Part shown: one piece after another, positions 1 through 5,523 of the stretch
How positions within the stretch are numbered: position 1 is the stretch's first letter
Layout of the letters: each line of letters begins with the position of its first letter
Notes under the pieces: model-generated
The model's input: only the letters and a program-made list of their open reading frames with translations
Told to the model about the DNA's origin: nothing
Database searches by the model: none
Source: an uncultured Lachnospiraceae bacterium
Lineage (GTDB): Bacteria > Bacillota > Clostridia > Lachnospirales > Lachnospiraceae
NCBI GenBank assembly: GCA_946406305.1
Contig: CAMJKC010000089.1
Span: forward strand, 1-7,079
Length of the DNA stretch: 7,079 nt
Reading direction: 5' to 3'
Program-made: the position numbers and the translations under genes

Positions 1-45
1 TGGCAAGCCTTAAGAAATAAGTTGTAGGGGCGAGCACTGCGAGCC
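1..45. repeat. Direct repeat, copy 1 (left edge of window)
   Basis: This 45-bp stretch, from TGGCAAGCC to CTGCGAGCC, recurs exactly at 66-110. Positions 46-65 are a 20-bp spacer, giving a 65-bp period. The repeat is about 53% GC, well above the surrounding DNA. It carries GCGAGC twice, 9 bp apart, and a weak CTTA/TAAG inverted repeat. Copy 1 starts at the first base, so the array may continue to the left. No coding function is apparent. It looks like a dispersed or tandem intergenic repeat lying behind the 3' end of the tRNA gene. Confidence 0.85.
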
Positions 46-65
46 AAGTTGGAAAGTAGTTGCGG

Positions 66-110
66 TGGCAAGCCTTAAGAAATAAGTTGTAGGGGCGAGC
101 ACTGCGAGCC
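66..110. repeat. Direct repeat, copy 2 (end of tandem array)
   Basis: Exact second copy of the 45-bp repeat at 1-45. After this copy the sequence changes at once to the AT-rich tail of the tRNA gene (from 111) and the 20-bp spacer is not repeated, so this is the right-hand end of the array. At its end GGGC…GCCC (from 96 to 112) can form a short imperfect stem with facing GA/GA mismatches. Copy 1 cannot complete that stem because it reads GCCA there. Confidence 0.85.
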
Positions 111-122
111 CTATTATAAAAA

Positions 123-195
123 AGCTTACAGTGGGACTCGAACCCACGACCTGCTCATTACGAATGAGCTGCACTACCAACTGTGCTATATAAGC
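123..195 (-). tRNA. tRNA-Thr, anticodon CGU (reads ACG)
   Basis: On the minus strand the sequence folds as a full cloverleaf. The acceptor stem is GCTTATA/TGTAAGC (one G-T pair), the D arm is GCAC/GTGC with an 8-nt loop containing GG, and the anticodon stem is GCTCA/TGAGC with loop TTCGTAA. A 5-nt variable loop follows, then the T arm GTGGG-TTCGAGT-CCCAC. The anticodon at loop positions 34-36 is CGT, giving threonine for ACG codons. The discriminator base is U (position 123) and CCA is not encoded; T residues follow, so the CCA end must be added after transcription. The run of six A on the plus strand at 118-123 gives a U tract directly behind the tRNA, which may help termination. Confidence 0.96.
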
Positions 196-204
196 AATAT
201 AGAA

Positions 205-233
205 ATTATAAAAAAAAAAATAATAGTTGTCAA
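205..233 (-). promoter_or_regulatory. Consensus sigma-A promoter for the tRNA-Thr gene
   Basis: On the minus strand there is a perfect -35 TTGACA (plus-strand TGTCAA, 228-233) and a perfect -10 TATAAT (plus-strand ATTATA, 205-210), separated by 17 bp that are mostly T. The expected start is near 198, only about three bases before the mature tRNA 5' end at 195. It faces away from deoC, whose ribosome binding site begins 20 bp from the -35 box. Confidence 0.88.
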
Positions 234-263
234 TTTGAAAATTATGTAAAATAGGAGGGTGAT

Positions 264-926
264 ATGAATAAAGAAGAATTTTTAAGTATGGTTGACCACA
301 CAATTTTAAAGGCAGATGCAATGGAAGAAGATGTAAAAAAAGTTATACAGTTTGCAAAAGAAAATAAATGTGCATCAGTATGTATAAATCCTTATTATGT
401 TAAGCTTGCTAAAGAGATGTTAAAAGAAACAGATGTCAAGGTCTGCACAGTTATAGGCTTTCCGCTTGGGCAAAATACTACAAAAGTAAAAGTGTATGAA
501 GCAAAATCCGCAGCAGAAGATGGAGCTGATGAAATAGATATGGTAATAAATGTTGCAGCACTTAAAGATAAAAAATATGATTATGTATACGATGAGATAA
601 AAAAGATAAAAGATGCCACAGATAAATTACTTAAGGTGATTATTGAAAATGCATATTTAACTTCTGAAGAGAGGAAAGTTGTATGTGAAATTTGTGTAAA
701 AGCAAAAGTTGATTTTGTAAAAACTTCTACAGGCTTTGCGAAAACAGGTGCTATAGTTAGTGAAGTAAGAGAGATGAAAGAAGTTGTGAAAGACATGGCA
801 AAAATAAAAGCGGCTGGTGGGATAAGCAAAATGTCAGATGTTATTGATTTATACAATGCAGGAGCTGTGAGATTTGGATTAAGTAGAACGGAAAGTATAT
901 TGAAAGAATTTGAAGAGGAGATTTAA
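264..926 (+). CDS. deoC: Deoxyribose-phosphate aldolase
   Basis: Class I aldolase that cleaves 2-deoxy-D-ribose 5-phosphate to glyceraldehyde 3-phosphate and acetaldehyde, the last step of deoxynucleoside salvage in the cytoplasm. The 220-residue length is normal for the Gram-positive form. The Schiff-base lysine is K153 in FVKTSTGF; the active-site aspartate is probably D92 in EIDMVIN; the proton-relay lysine is probably K182 in KAAGGI. The phosphate-site motif GAVRFGLS is at 200-207. The start is fixed by AGGAGGG (253-259), 4 nt before ATG. The next gene begins 2 nt after the stop, so the two are probably co-translated. No other deo genes are present here, and no convincing plus-strand promoter is visible between the tRNA gene and this start. 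Confidence 0.96.
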   Translation: MNKEEFLSMVDHTILKADAMEEDVKKVIQFAKENKCASVCINPYYVKLAKEMLKETDVKVCTVIGFPLGQNTTKVKVYEAKSAAEDGADEIDMVINVAALKDKKYDYVYDEIKKIKDATDKLLKVIIENAYLTSEERKVVCEICVKAKVDFVKTSTGFAKTGAIVSEVREMKEVVKDMAKIKAAGGISKMSDVIDLYNAGAVRFGLSRTESILKEFEEEI

Positions 927-928
927 TT

Positions 929-1873
929 ATGATATATGTTTTATTTTTATTAGGATTAGTATTTATAGTAAAAGCTGGAGATTTTTTTGTTGATAGCAGT
1001 ATAAATATAGCAAAATATTTTCATGTGTCAGATTTAGTAATAGGAGCTACTATCGTGTCAATAGGGACTACATTGCCAGAAACTATAGTTTCTGCAACGA
1101 GTGCCTTTTTAGGGTATAGCAATATGGCTTATGGGAATGCTATAGGCTCTATAATATGTAATTCAGGGTTAATTCTTGGACTTACTTTGTCTTTTTCAAC
1201 TGTTTTCATAAAAAGAGAAAATATAAAAAATATTGTAATTTTTTATTTAATTGCATTTTTTTATTATTTTATGATAGCAATTTTTGAAAAAAGATTTGAG
1301 CAAAAAGATGGAATGATATTATTATTTATATATGTGATTTATATGTCATATATGATATATAGTAAAAAAGAAGAAAATAAAAATTTTGAAAATAAAGACA
1401 TTTCTATTTCAAAGAACATTTTAGTTTTGATTATTTCAGCATTGTTTTTAGGGCTTGGTTCAAGATTACTTGTAGATAATGGAACGATAATAGCAAGAAA
1501 TTTAGGAATATCAGAAGCTGTTATAGGTATTACAGTGATAGCACTTGGGACTTCTTTGCCAGAGTTGATAACATCGCTTACAGCTTTAAAAAAAGGACAC
1601 CCATCTATGTCTGTAGGTAATATAATGGGAGCAAATTTATTAAATTTAATATTTGTGAGTGCTGTAGCTATTTTGATTAGACCTTTTGATGTGCCAAAAG
1701 ATAAGGTTTTGATGGGGATAAATTCAAGTATAATTGTTGATATTCCTTTGTCTTTTTTAATGATGATTATAATTATATTGCCTATTATCATAAAAAATAG
1801 GACATATAAATTTCAGGGAATTATATTACTTTTATTATATGTTTTATTTTGTGTTTTTCAGTATTTTTATTGA
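929..1873 (+). CDS. CaCA-family calcium/sodium (cation) antiporter, YrbG type
   Basis: Membrane antiporter of the Ca2+/cation exchanger superfamily, 314 residues, rich in hydrophobic segments across its length. It has the two diagnostic inverted alpha repeats. Alpha-1 covers about 39-84, with TTLPE (47-51) and GNAIGS (69-74). Alpha-2 covers about 199-245, with GTSLPE (207-212) and GNIMGAN (230-236). E51 and E212 match the ion-binding glutamates of this family. A charged loop (about 145-163) links the two halves. Alpha-2 has Ala235 where many homologues have Ser. Family membership is clear, but the true ion (Ca2+ for Na+ or H+) cannot be read from sequence. The ribosome binding site GAGGAG (915-920) lies within the end of deoC, and the 2-nt gap implies coupling. 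No hairpin terminator is visible after the TGA stop. Confidence 0.92.
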   Translation: MIYVLFLLGLVFIVKAGDFFVDSSINIAKYFHVSDLVIGATIVSIGTTLPETIVSATSAFLGYSNMAYGNAIGSIICNSGLILGLTLSFSTVFIKRENIKNIVIFYLIAFFYYFMIAIFEKRFEQKDGMILLFIYVIYMSYMIYSKKEENKNFENKDISISKNILVLIISALFLGLGSRLLVDNGTIIARNLGISEAVIGITVIALGTSLPELITSLTALKKGHPSMSVGNIMGANLLNLIFVSAVAILIRPFDVPKDKVLMGINSSIIVDIPLSFLMMIIIILPIIIKNRTYKFQGIILLLLYVLFCVFQYFY

Positions 1874-1911
1874 TTTTTAGGCTTTTTTTACTACTTTTTT
1901 GCTCATTTTAC

Positions 1912-1939
1912 TTGACTTTTTAGCAATTTTGTATAAAAT
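1912..1939 (+). promoter_or_regulatory. Likely sigma-A promoter of the hup–rqcP–divIC operon
   Basis: A -35 box TTGACT (1912-1917) lies 16 bp from a -10 box TAAAAT (1934-1939). It sits in the 95-bp T-rich gap between the antiporter stop and the hup start, which otherwise holds no gene. A further TATAAT at 1945-1950 has no -35 at proper spacing. The implied leader is about 20-25 nt, ending in AGGAGG (1955-1960). Confidence 0.6.
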
Positions 1940-1968
1940 ATATGTATAATATTTAGGAGGAAAAATCA

Positions 1969-2241
1969 ATGAACAAAGCAGAATTAATTGAAAATATAGT
2001 AGAAGTTACAGGTTTGTCTAAAAAAGACACTGATCTTACTATAAGCACAATGATTGATACTATTCAAAAAAGTTTGAAAAAAGGTGAAAAAGTAGCTATC
2101 GCAGGGTTTGGAACTTTTGATGTATCTGTAAGAAAAGAAAGAGAGGGAAGAAATCCAGCTACTGGAGAGACTATAAAAATAGCAGCAAGTAAAAGTCCAA
2201 AATTTAAACCAGGTAAGTCTTTCAAAGAAATGTTGAATTAA
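1969..2241 (+). CDS. hup: HU-family histone-like DNA-binding protein
   Basis: Small basic nucleoid protein that binds DNA as a dimer and bends it with little sequence preference. The length (90 residues) is typical. The HU/IHF signature is intact: GFGTF at 46-50, then REGRNPATGE at 58-67. Pro63 at the tip of the beta arm is the residue that wedges between base pairs. The N-terminal MNKAELI and C-terminal FKPGKSFKE also match HU. AGGAGG (1955-1960), 8 nt before ATG, sets the start. It is first in an operon with rqcP, whose ATG overlaps the hup TAA by one base. HU is usually very abundant, so rqcP may be well transcribed from this promoter. Confidence 0.97.
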   Translation: MNKAELIENIVEVTGLSKKDTDLTISTMIDTIQKSLKKGEKVAIAGFGTFDVSVRKEREGRNPATGETIKIAASKSPKFKPGKSFKEMLN

Positions 2242-2459
2242 TGAGGCTTGATAAGTATTTAAAATTGTCAAGAGTAATAAAAAGAAGAACTGTAGCCAAT
2301 GAGCTTTGTGATAATCAAAAGGTCAAAGTAAATGATAAATTAGTAAAGGCTCATTACGATATAAAAGTTGGTGACAGTATATGTATAACATATGGAGATA
2401 AAAATATAACTCATTTAGTGATGGATATTCCTTATGAATCAAGAAATAAGAAAAAATAA
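2241..2459 (+). CDS. rqcP: RqcP, S4-domain ribosome quality control factor (YabO/Hsp15 type)
   Basis: An S4 RNA-binding protein of 72 residues that starts MRLDKYLKLSRVIKRRT, the hallmark of RqcP (formerly YabO in Bacillus subtilis, Hsp15-related). In established work RqcP binds stalled 50S–peptidyl-tRNA complexes and cycles the tRNA so that RqcH can add alanine tails. Arg2 and Arg16, reported as important for RNA contact, are both present. The S4 fold covers about 1-52, and the protein ends in a basic RNKKK tail. It is a little shorter than the Bacillus protein. No good ribosome binding site precedes the ATG; the TAATG junction with hup suggests translation by reinitiation. It overlaps divIC by 26 nt. 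The usual next genes, yabP and yabQ, are missing. Confidence 0.92.
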   Translation: MRLDKYLKLSRVIKRRTVANELCDNQKVKVNDKLVKAHYDIKVGDSICITYGDKNITHLVMDIPYESRNKKK

Positions 2460-2748
2460 GAAATTAAAAAGAATATTATTTAGAATAATTTGTTTAATTG
2501 CTATCGTTGTTTTATCTGTTTTGATATATAAATTTAAGGATTATAAGGATAGTATAGATTATCAAATAAAAATTAAAGAAGAGCATATAGATATATTAAA
2601 CAACGATATAAATATAGAAAATCAAAAAACAGAGGAATTAAAAGATAGGAAAAATACTATCAATTCTAATAATAATATTGAAAAAATAGCTCGGGATGAA
2701 TTTGGATATATAAAGCAAAATGAGATAATATTGAAACCTAAAGAATAA
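2434..2748 (+). CDS. divIC: DivIC/FtsB-like septum formation initiator
   Basis: Bitopic cell-division protein of 104 residues. A short basic cytoplasmic head (1-12) is followed by one membrane segment at about 13-32, a charged heptad-like coiled-coil stretch at about 38-75, and the family motif IEKIARDEFGYIKQNE (82-97). DivIC works with DivIB and FtsL in the divisome to activate septal cell-wall synthesis. The ATG lies inside the end of rqcP (26-nt overlap in another frame) and lacks a strong ribosome binding site. I see no other usable start that would keep the basic head and membrane segment. It is the last gene of the hup operon: a strong terminator begins 26 nt after its stop. The sequence is diverged, but architecture, motif and neighbours agree. 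Confidence 0.88.
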   Translation: MNQEIRKNKKLKRILFRIICLIAIVVLSVLIYKFKDYKDSIDYQIKIKEEHIDILNNDINIENQKTEELKDRKNTINSNNNIEKIARDEFGYIKQNEIILKPKE

Positions 2749-2773
2749 ATAGAAATAGACTTTAAATTATATT

Positions 2774-2810
2774 TTAGACCAATTAGTTATCTAATGGTCT
2801 AATTTTTTTT
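2774..2810 (+). terminator. Rho-independent terminator after divIC
   Basis: TTAGACCA-A-TTAG pairs with CTAA-TGGTCTAA across a TTAT loop, giving a 12-bp stem with one bulged A, followed by eight T (2803-2810). It closes the hup–rqcP–divIC operon and insulates it from the clpB promoter that starts about 64 bp downstream. Confidence 0.93.
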
Positions 2811-2859
2811 GTAAAAATAGATTTCCTAATAGAAAGAGTTTTATATTGTATGGAGAAAA

Positions 2860-2886
2860 TTAGCACTCAATGCTTGACAGTGCTAA
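2860..2886 (+). promoter_or_regulatory. CIRCE operator (HrcA binding site) of clpB
   Basis: Left arm TTAGCACTC (2860-2868), a 9-nt spacer, and right arm CAGTGCTAA (2878-2886). This matches the CIRCE inverted repeat TTAGCACTC-N9-GAGTGCTAA at 17 of 18 arm positions. The single mismatch (C at 2878) is the base that completes a consensus -35 box. HrcA bound here would block RNA polymerase until heat or misfolded protein titrates GroEL, the known HrcA mechanism. Confidence 0.95.
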
Positions 2887-2902
2887 CAATTTATGATATA
2901 AT
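2874..2902 (+). promoter_or_regulatory. Sigma-A promoter of clpB, inside CIRCE
   Basis: Perfect -35 TTGACA (2874-2879) and perfect -10 TATAAT (2897-2902) with a 17-bp spacer. The -35 box spans the CIRCE spacer and right arm. The expected transcription start is near 2909, just before the AAGGAGGT ribosome binding site, so the leader is very short (about 15 nt). Confidence 0.93.
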
Positions 2903-2912
2903 TCTAAAAAAT

Positions 2913-2920
2913 AAGGAGGT
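2913..2920 (+). promoter_or_regulatory. Ribosome binding site that fixes the clpB start
   Basis: AAGGAGGT lies 4 nt before ATG at 2925. It decides between this start and the longer in-frame ATG at 2850, which lies upstream of both CIRCE and the promoter and so cannot be on the main transcript. Confidence 0.93.
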
Positions 2921-2924
2921 TAAT

Positions 2925-5504
2925 ATGGAAATCGATAAATTTACGAAAAATAGTATAAAAGTTATTGAAGAAATGCAAAAATTGGCTATAAATAACGGAA
3001 ATCCACAAATTTGCGAAATACATTTATTGTATAGTTTACTTAATGTTGATGAGAGCCTTATTGCTAAATTGTTAAAGAAGATGAACATAAATTATAATGA
3101 TTTTACTTCTGATATAAAAAAATACATAGATGCGTTGCCAAAAATTCAAGGGGATGTATCTGTAATGTATTCAAATGATTTGAATAAACTTATGATAAAT
3201 GTTGGCGATATTGCAAAAAATATGGGAGACAGTTATGTTTCGGTTGAGCATATTTGTATAGGTCTTTTTGATTATGGTGATAAAACGATAAAAGAGTTAT
3301 TTAAGAAATATGGCTTAACAAAGGAGAATTTTTTGCAAGTTCTTGCAGAAATTCGTGGTAATACTTCTGTAAATAGTGATGAGCCAGAAGCGACATATGA
3401 TACTTTAAATAAATATGGATATGATTTAGTTGAAAGAGCAAGAGAGAGAAAGCTTGACCCTGTTATAGGAAGGGACCAAGAAATAAGAAACACTATAAGG
3501 ATATTGAGTAGAAAATCAAAAAATAATCCATGTTTAATAGGAGAACCTGGTGTAGGAAAAACAGCAGTAATAGAAGGGTTAGCACAGAGAATAGTAAAAG
3601 GTGATGTGCCTTTTGCTCTTAAAAATAAAAAAATATTTGCACTTGATATGTCATCACTTATAGCTGGTGCAAAATATAGAGGTGAATTTGAAGAGAGATT
3701 AAAAGCAGTTCTTGAAGATGTAAAAAAGTCAGATGGGGACATCATACTTTTCATTGATGAGATACATACTATAGTTGGTGCTGGTAAAACTGAAGGTTCA
3801 ATGGATGCAGGGAATATGTTAAAACCTATGCTTGCGAGAGGGGAATTGCATTGTATAGGGGCTACGACTTTAAATGAATATAGACAATATATTGAAAAAG
3901 ATAAAGCTTTAGAAAGAAGATTTCAACCAGTGTTAGTTGAAGAACCAACAGTGGAAGACACTATATCTATACTTCGTGGAATTAAAGAGAGGTATGAGAA
4001 TTTTCATGGTGTTAAGATAACTGATAATGCATTAGTTGCAGCAGCAAATTTGTCAAATAGGTATATCACGGATAGGTTCTTGCCAGATAAAGCAATTGAT
4101 TTGGTCGATGAAGCCTGTGCCATGATAAAAACAGAACTTGACAGTATGCCACCAGAACTTGATGATATAAAGAGAAAAATAATGCAACTTGAAATTGAAG
4201 AATTGGCATTAAAAAAAGAAGAAGATATAAATTCAAAAAATAGATTAGAAGAATTACAAAAAGAACTTGCTAATTTGAAAGAACAATATAATAGTCAAAG
4301 TTTAAAATGGAATGAAGAAAAAGAAAAAGTTACAGAGCTTAAAGACATAAGAGCAAAAATAGATAAAACAAAATCGCTTATTGAAAAAGCTGAAAACTCA
4401 TCTAACTACGAGGAGGCAGCAAAATATAAATATCAAGAGTTACCAAACTTGATAAAGGAGTTAAATGAAAAAGAGTTAGAGAGTAAGAAATTGACTCTCG
4501 TTGAGGACAAAGTAACAGAAGAGCAAATAGCAAAAATTGTAAGTAAATGGACAGGAATACCTGTGACAAAATTGAATAGCAGTGAGAGAGAAAAAATATT
4601 ATCACTTGCAAAAAGAATAAAAGAGAGAGTCATAGGGCAAGATGATGCAGTAGATAAAGTATCAGACAGTATCATTAGAGGTAAAGCAGGAATAAAAGAC
4701 CCTAACAAGCCTATAGGTTCATTTTTGTTTTTAGGTCCAACAGGAGTTGGTAAGACAGAGTTAGCAAAAACACTTGCCTACAATTTATTTGATGATGAAA
4801 ATATGATGGTAAGAATAGATATGTCAGAATATATGGAAAAACATTCTGTGTCAAGGCTCATTGGGGCTCCTCCTGGGTATGTAGGGTATGATGAAGGTGG
4901 GCAACTTACAGAAGCAGTTAGGAGAAAGCCATACAGTGTAATTTTATTTGATGAAGTAGAAAAGGCACATAAAGATGTATTTAATATAATGCTTCAAATA
5001 CTTGACGATGGTAGAATTACAGACTCACAAGGTAGAACTGTAGATTTTAAGAATACAATTATTATTTTGACATCTAATATTGGTGCAGATATCATTCTTG
5101 ATGGGATAGATGAAAATGGTAACTTTAAAGAAGGTGTAGAATCAAATGTAAATGAATTATTAAAAAATAATTTTAGGCCAGAATTTTTAAATAGACTTGA
5201 TGAAATTATTTTATTCAAGCCTTTATCTAAAGAGGTGGTTGGAAATATAATTGAACTTACAATAAAAGATATAAATGATAGACTAAAAGACAAACGAATT
5301 AATGTTATATTGTCTGAAAATGCAAAAATGTATGTAGAAGACAATGGCTATAATCCAAGTTTTGGTGCAAGACCAATGAAGAGATATATACAAAAAACAG
5401 TGGAAAATTTAATTGCAAAAGAAATAGTTTCTAATAATATAAAAGAAGGAGATGTAGTAGAAGTTATGGCAAATGTCGATGGTATATTTTTGCAAAAAAA
5501 ATAA
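2925..5504 (+). CDS. clpB: ATP-dependent protein disaggregase ClpB
   Basis: Hexameric AAA+ chaperone that, with DnaK, pulls proteins out of aggregates through its central pore. It has 859 residues from the chosen start, against about 857 in E. coli ClpB. The N domain is about 1-140. NBD1 has Walker A GEPGVGKT (206-213), pore-loop Tyr251 in GAKYRGEFEER, and Walker B with Glu279 in FIDEIHT. A long coiled-coil middle domain (about 400-525) marks it as ClpB rather than ClpC or ClpA. NBD2 has Walker A GPTGVGKT (604-611), pore-loop Tyr652 in PPGYVGY, and Walker B with Glu677 in LFDEVEKAH. No ClpP-docking loop is apparent. Regulation is by CIRCE/HrcA; I see no CtsR heptad repeat. rqcH follows after 19 nt without a terminator. 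An internal start near residue 137 is possible. Confidence 0.97.
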   Translation: MEIDKFTKNSIKVIEEMQKLAINNGNPQICEIHLLYSLLNVDESLIAKLLKKMNINYNDFTSDIKKYIDALPKIQGDVSVMYSNDLNKLMINVGDIAKNMGDSYVSVEHICIGLFDYGDKTIKELFKKYGLTKENFLQVLAEIRGNTSVNSDEPEATYDTLNKYGYDLVERARERKLDPVIGRDQEIRNTIRILSRKSKNNPCLIGEPGVGKTAVIEGLAQRIVKGDVPFALKNKKIFALDMSSLIAGAKYRGEFEERLKAVLEDVKKSDGDIILFIDEIHTIVGAGKTEGSMDAGNMLKPMLARGELHCIGATTLNEYRQYIEKDKALERRFQPVLVEEPTVEDTISILRGIKERYENFHGVKITDNALVAAANLSNRYITDRFLPDKAIDLVDEACAMIKTELDSMPPELDDIKRKIMQLEIEELALKKEEDINSKNRLEELQKELANLKEQYNSQSLKWNEEKEKVTELKDIRAKIDKTKSLIEKAENSSNYEEAAKYKYQELPNLIKELNEKELESKKLTLVEDKVTEEQIAKIVSKWTGIPVTKLNSSEREKILSLAKRIKERVIGQDDAVDKVSDSIIRGKAGIKDPNKPIGSFLFLGPTGVGKTELAKTLAYNLFDDENMMVRIDMSEYMEKHSVSRLIGAPPGYVGYDEGGQLTEAVRRKPYSVILFDEVEKAHKDVFNIMLQILDDGRITDSQGRTVDFKNTIIILTSNIGADIILDGIDENGNFKEGVESNVNELLKNNFRPEFLNRLDEIILFKPLSKEVVGNIIELTIKDINDRLKDKRINVILSENAKMYVEDNGYNPSFGARPMKRYIQKTVENLIAKEIVSNNIKEGDVVEVMANVDGIFLQKK
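3320..3335 (+). promoter_or_regulatory. Possible internal ribosome binding site and TTG start within clpB
   Basis: AAAGGAG (3320-3326) stands 6 nt before an in-frame TTG (3333-3335, Leu137), at the end of the N domain. Initiation here would give a ClpB of about 723 residues lacking the N domain, like the short ClpB made in E. coli from an internal start near codon 149. It uses AAG GAG for Lys-Glu in a gene that mostly prefers AAA and GAA. This is sequence evidence only; it could be chance. Confidence 0.4.
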
Positions 5505-5523
5505 TGAAGAATACGGATAGATT

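Noticed and set aside
1..110. CRISPR array reading of the two 45-bp repeats
   Set aside because: Only two copies are seen, the 20-bp interval is short for a spacer, and no cas gene is near. The 65-bp period fits a tandem repeat better.
227..252. Plus-strand TTGTCA / TAAAAT as a deoC promoter
   Set aside because: The spacing is only 14 bp, and the start would fall within the ribosome binding site or coding region.
10..321. Minus-strand open frame of 103 codons
   Set aside because: It runs through the deoC start, the tRNA gene on the same strand and both 45-bp repeats, with low-complexity aromatic codons and no ribosome binding site.
1874..1911. Terminator after the antiporter gene
   Set aside because: The stretch is T-rich, but I could find no stem-loop before the T runs.
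2850..2924. 25-codon N-terminal extension of ClpB from ATG 2850
   Set aside because: It contains the CIRCE operator and the promoter, so it precedes the transcript start. ATG 2925 has AAGGAGGT and gives the normal family length and N-terminus.
2749..2924. CtsR operator upstream of clpB
   Set aside because: No GGTCAAA-type tandem heptads are present; the regulatory site seen is CIRCE.
3272..3754. 160-codon minus-strand open frame inside clpB
   Set aside because: It is the antisense shadow of a highly conserved ClpB domain, with no ribosome binding site or recognisable protein features. The same applies to the other minus-strand frames at 581-856, 1339-1791, 1984-2271, 2891-3088, 4402-4708, 4994-5344, 5607-5897 and 6678-6923.
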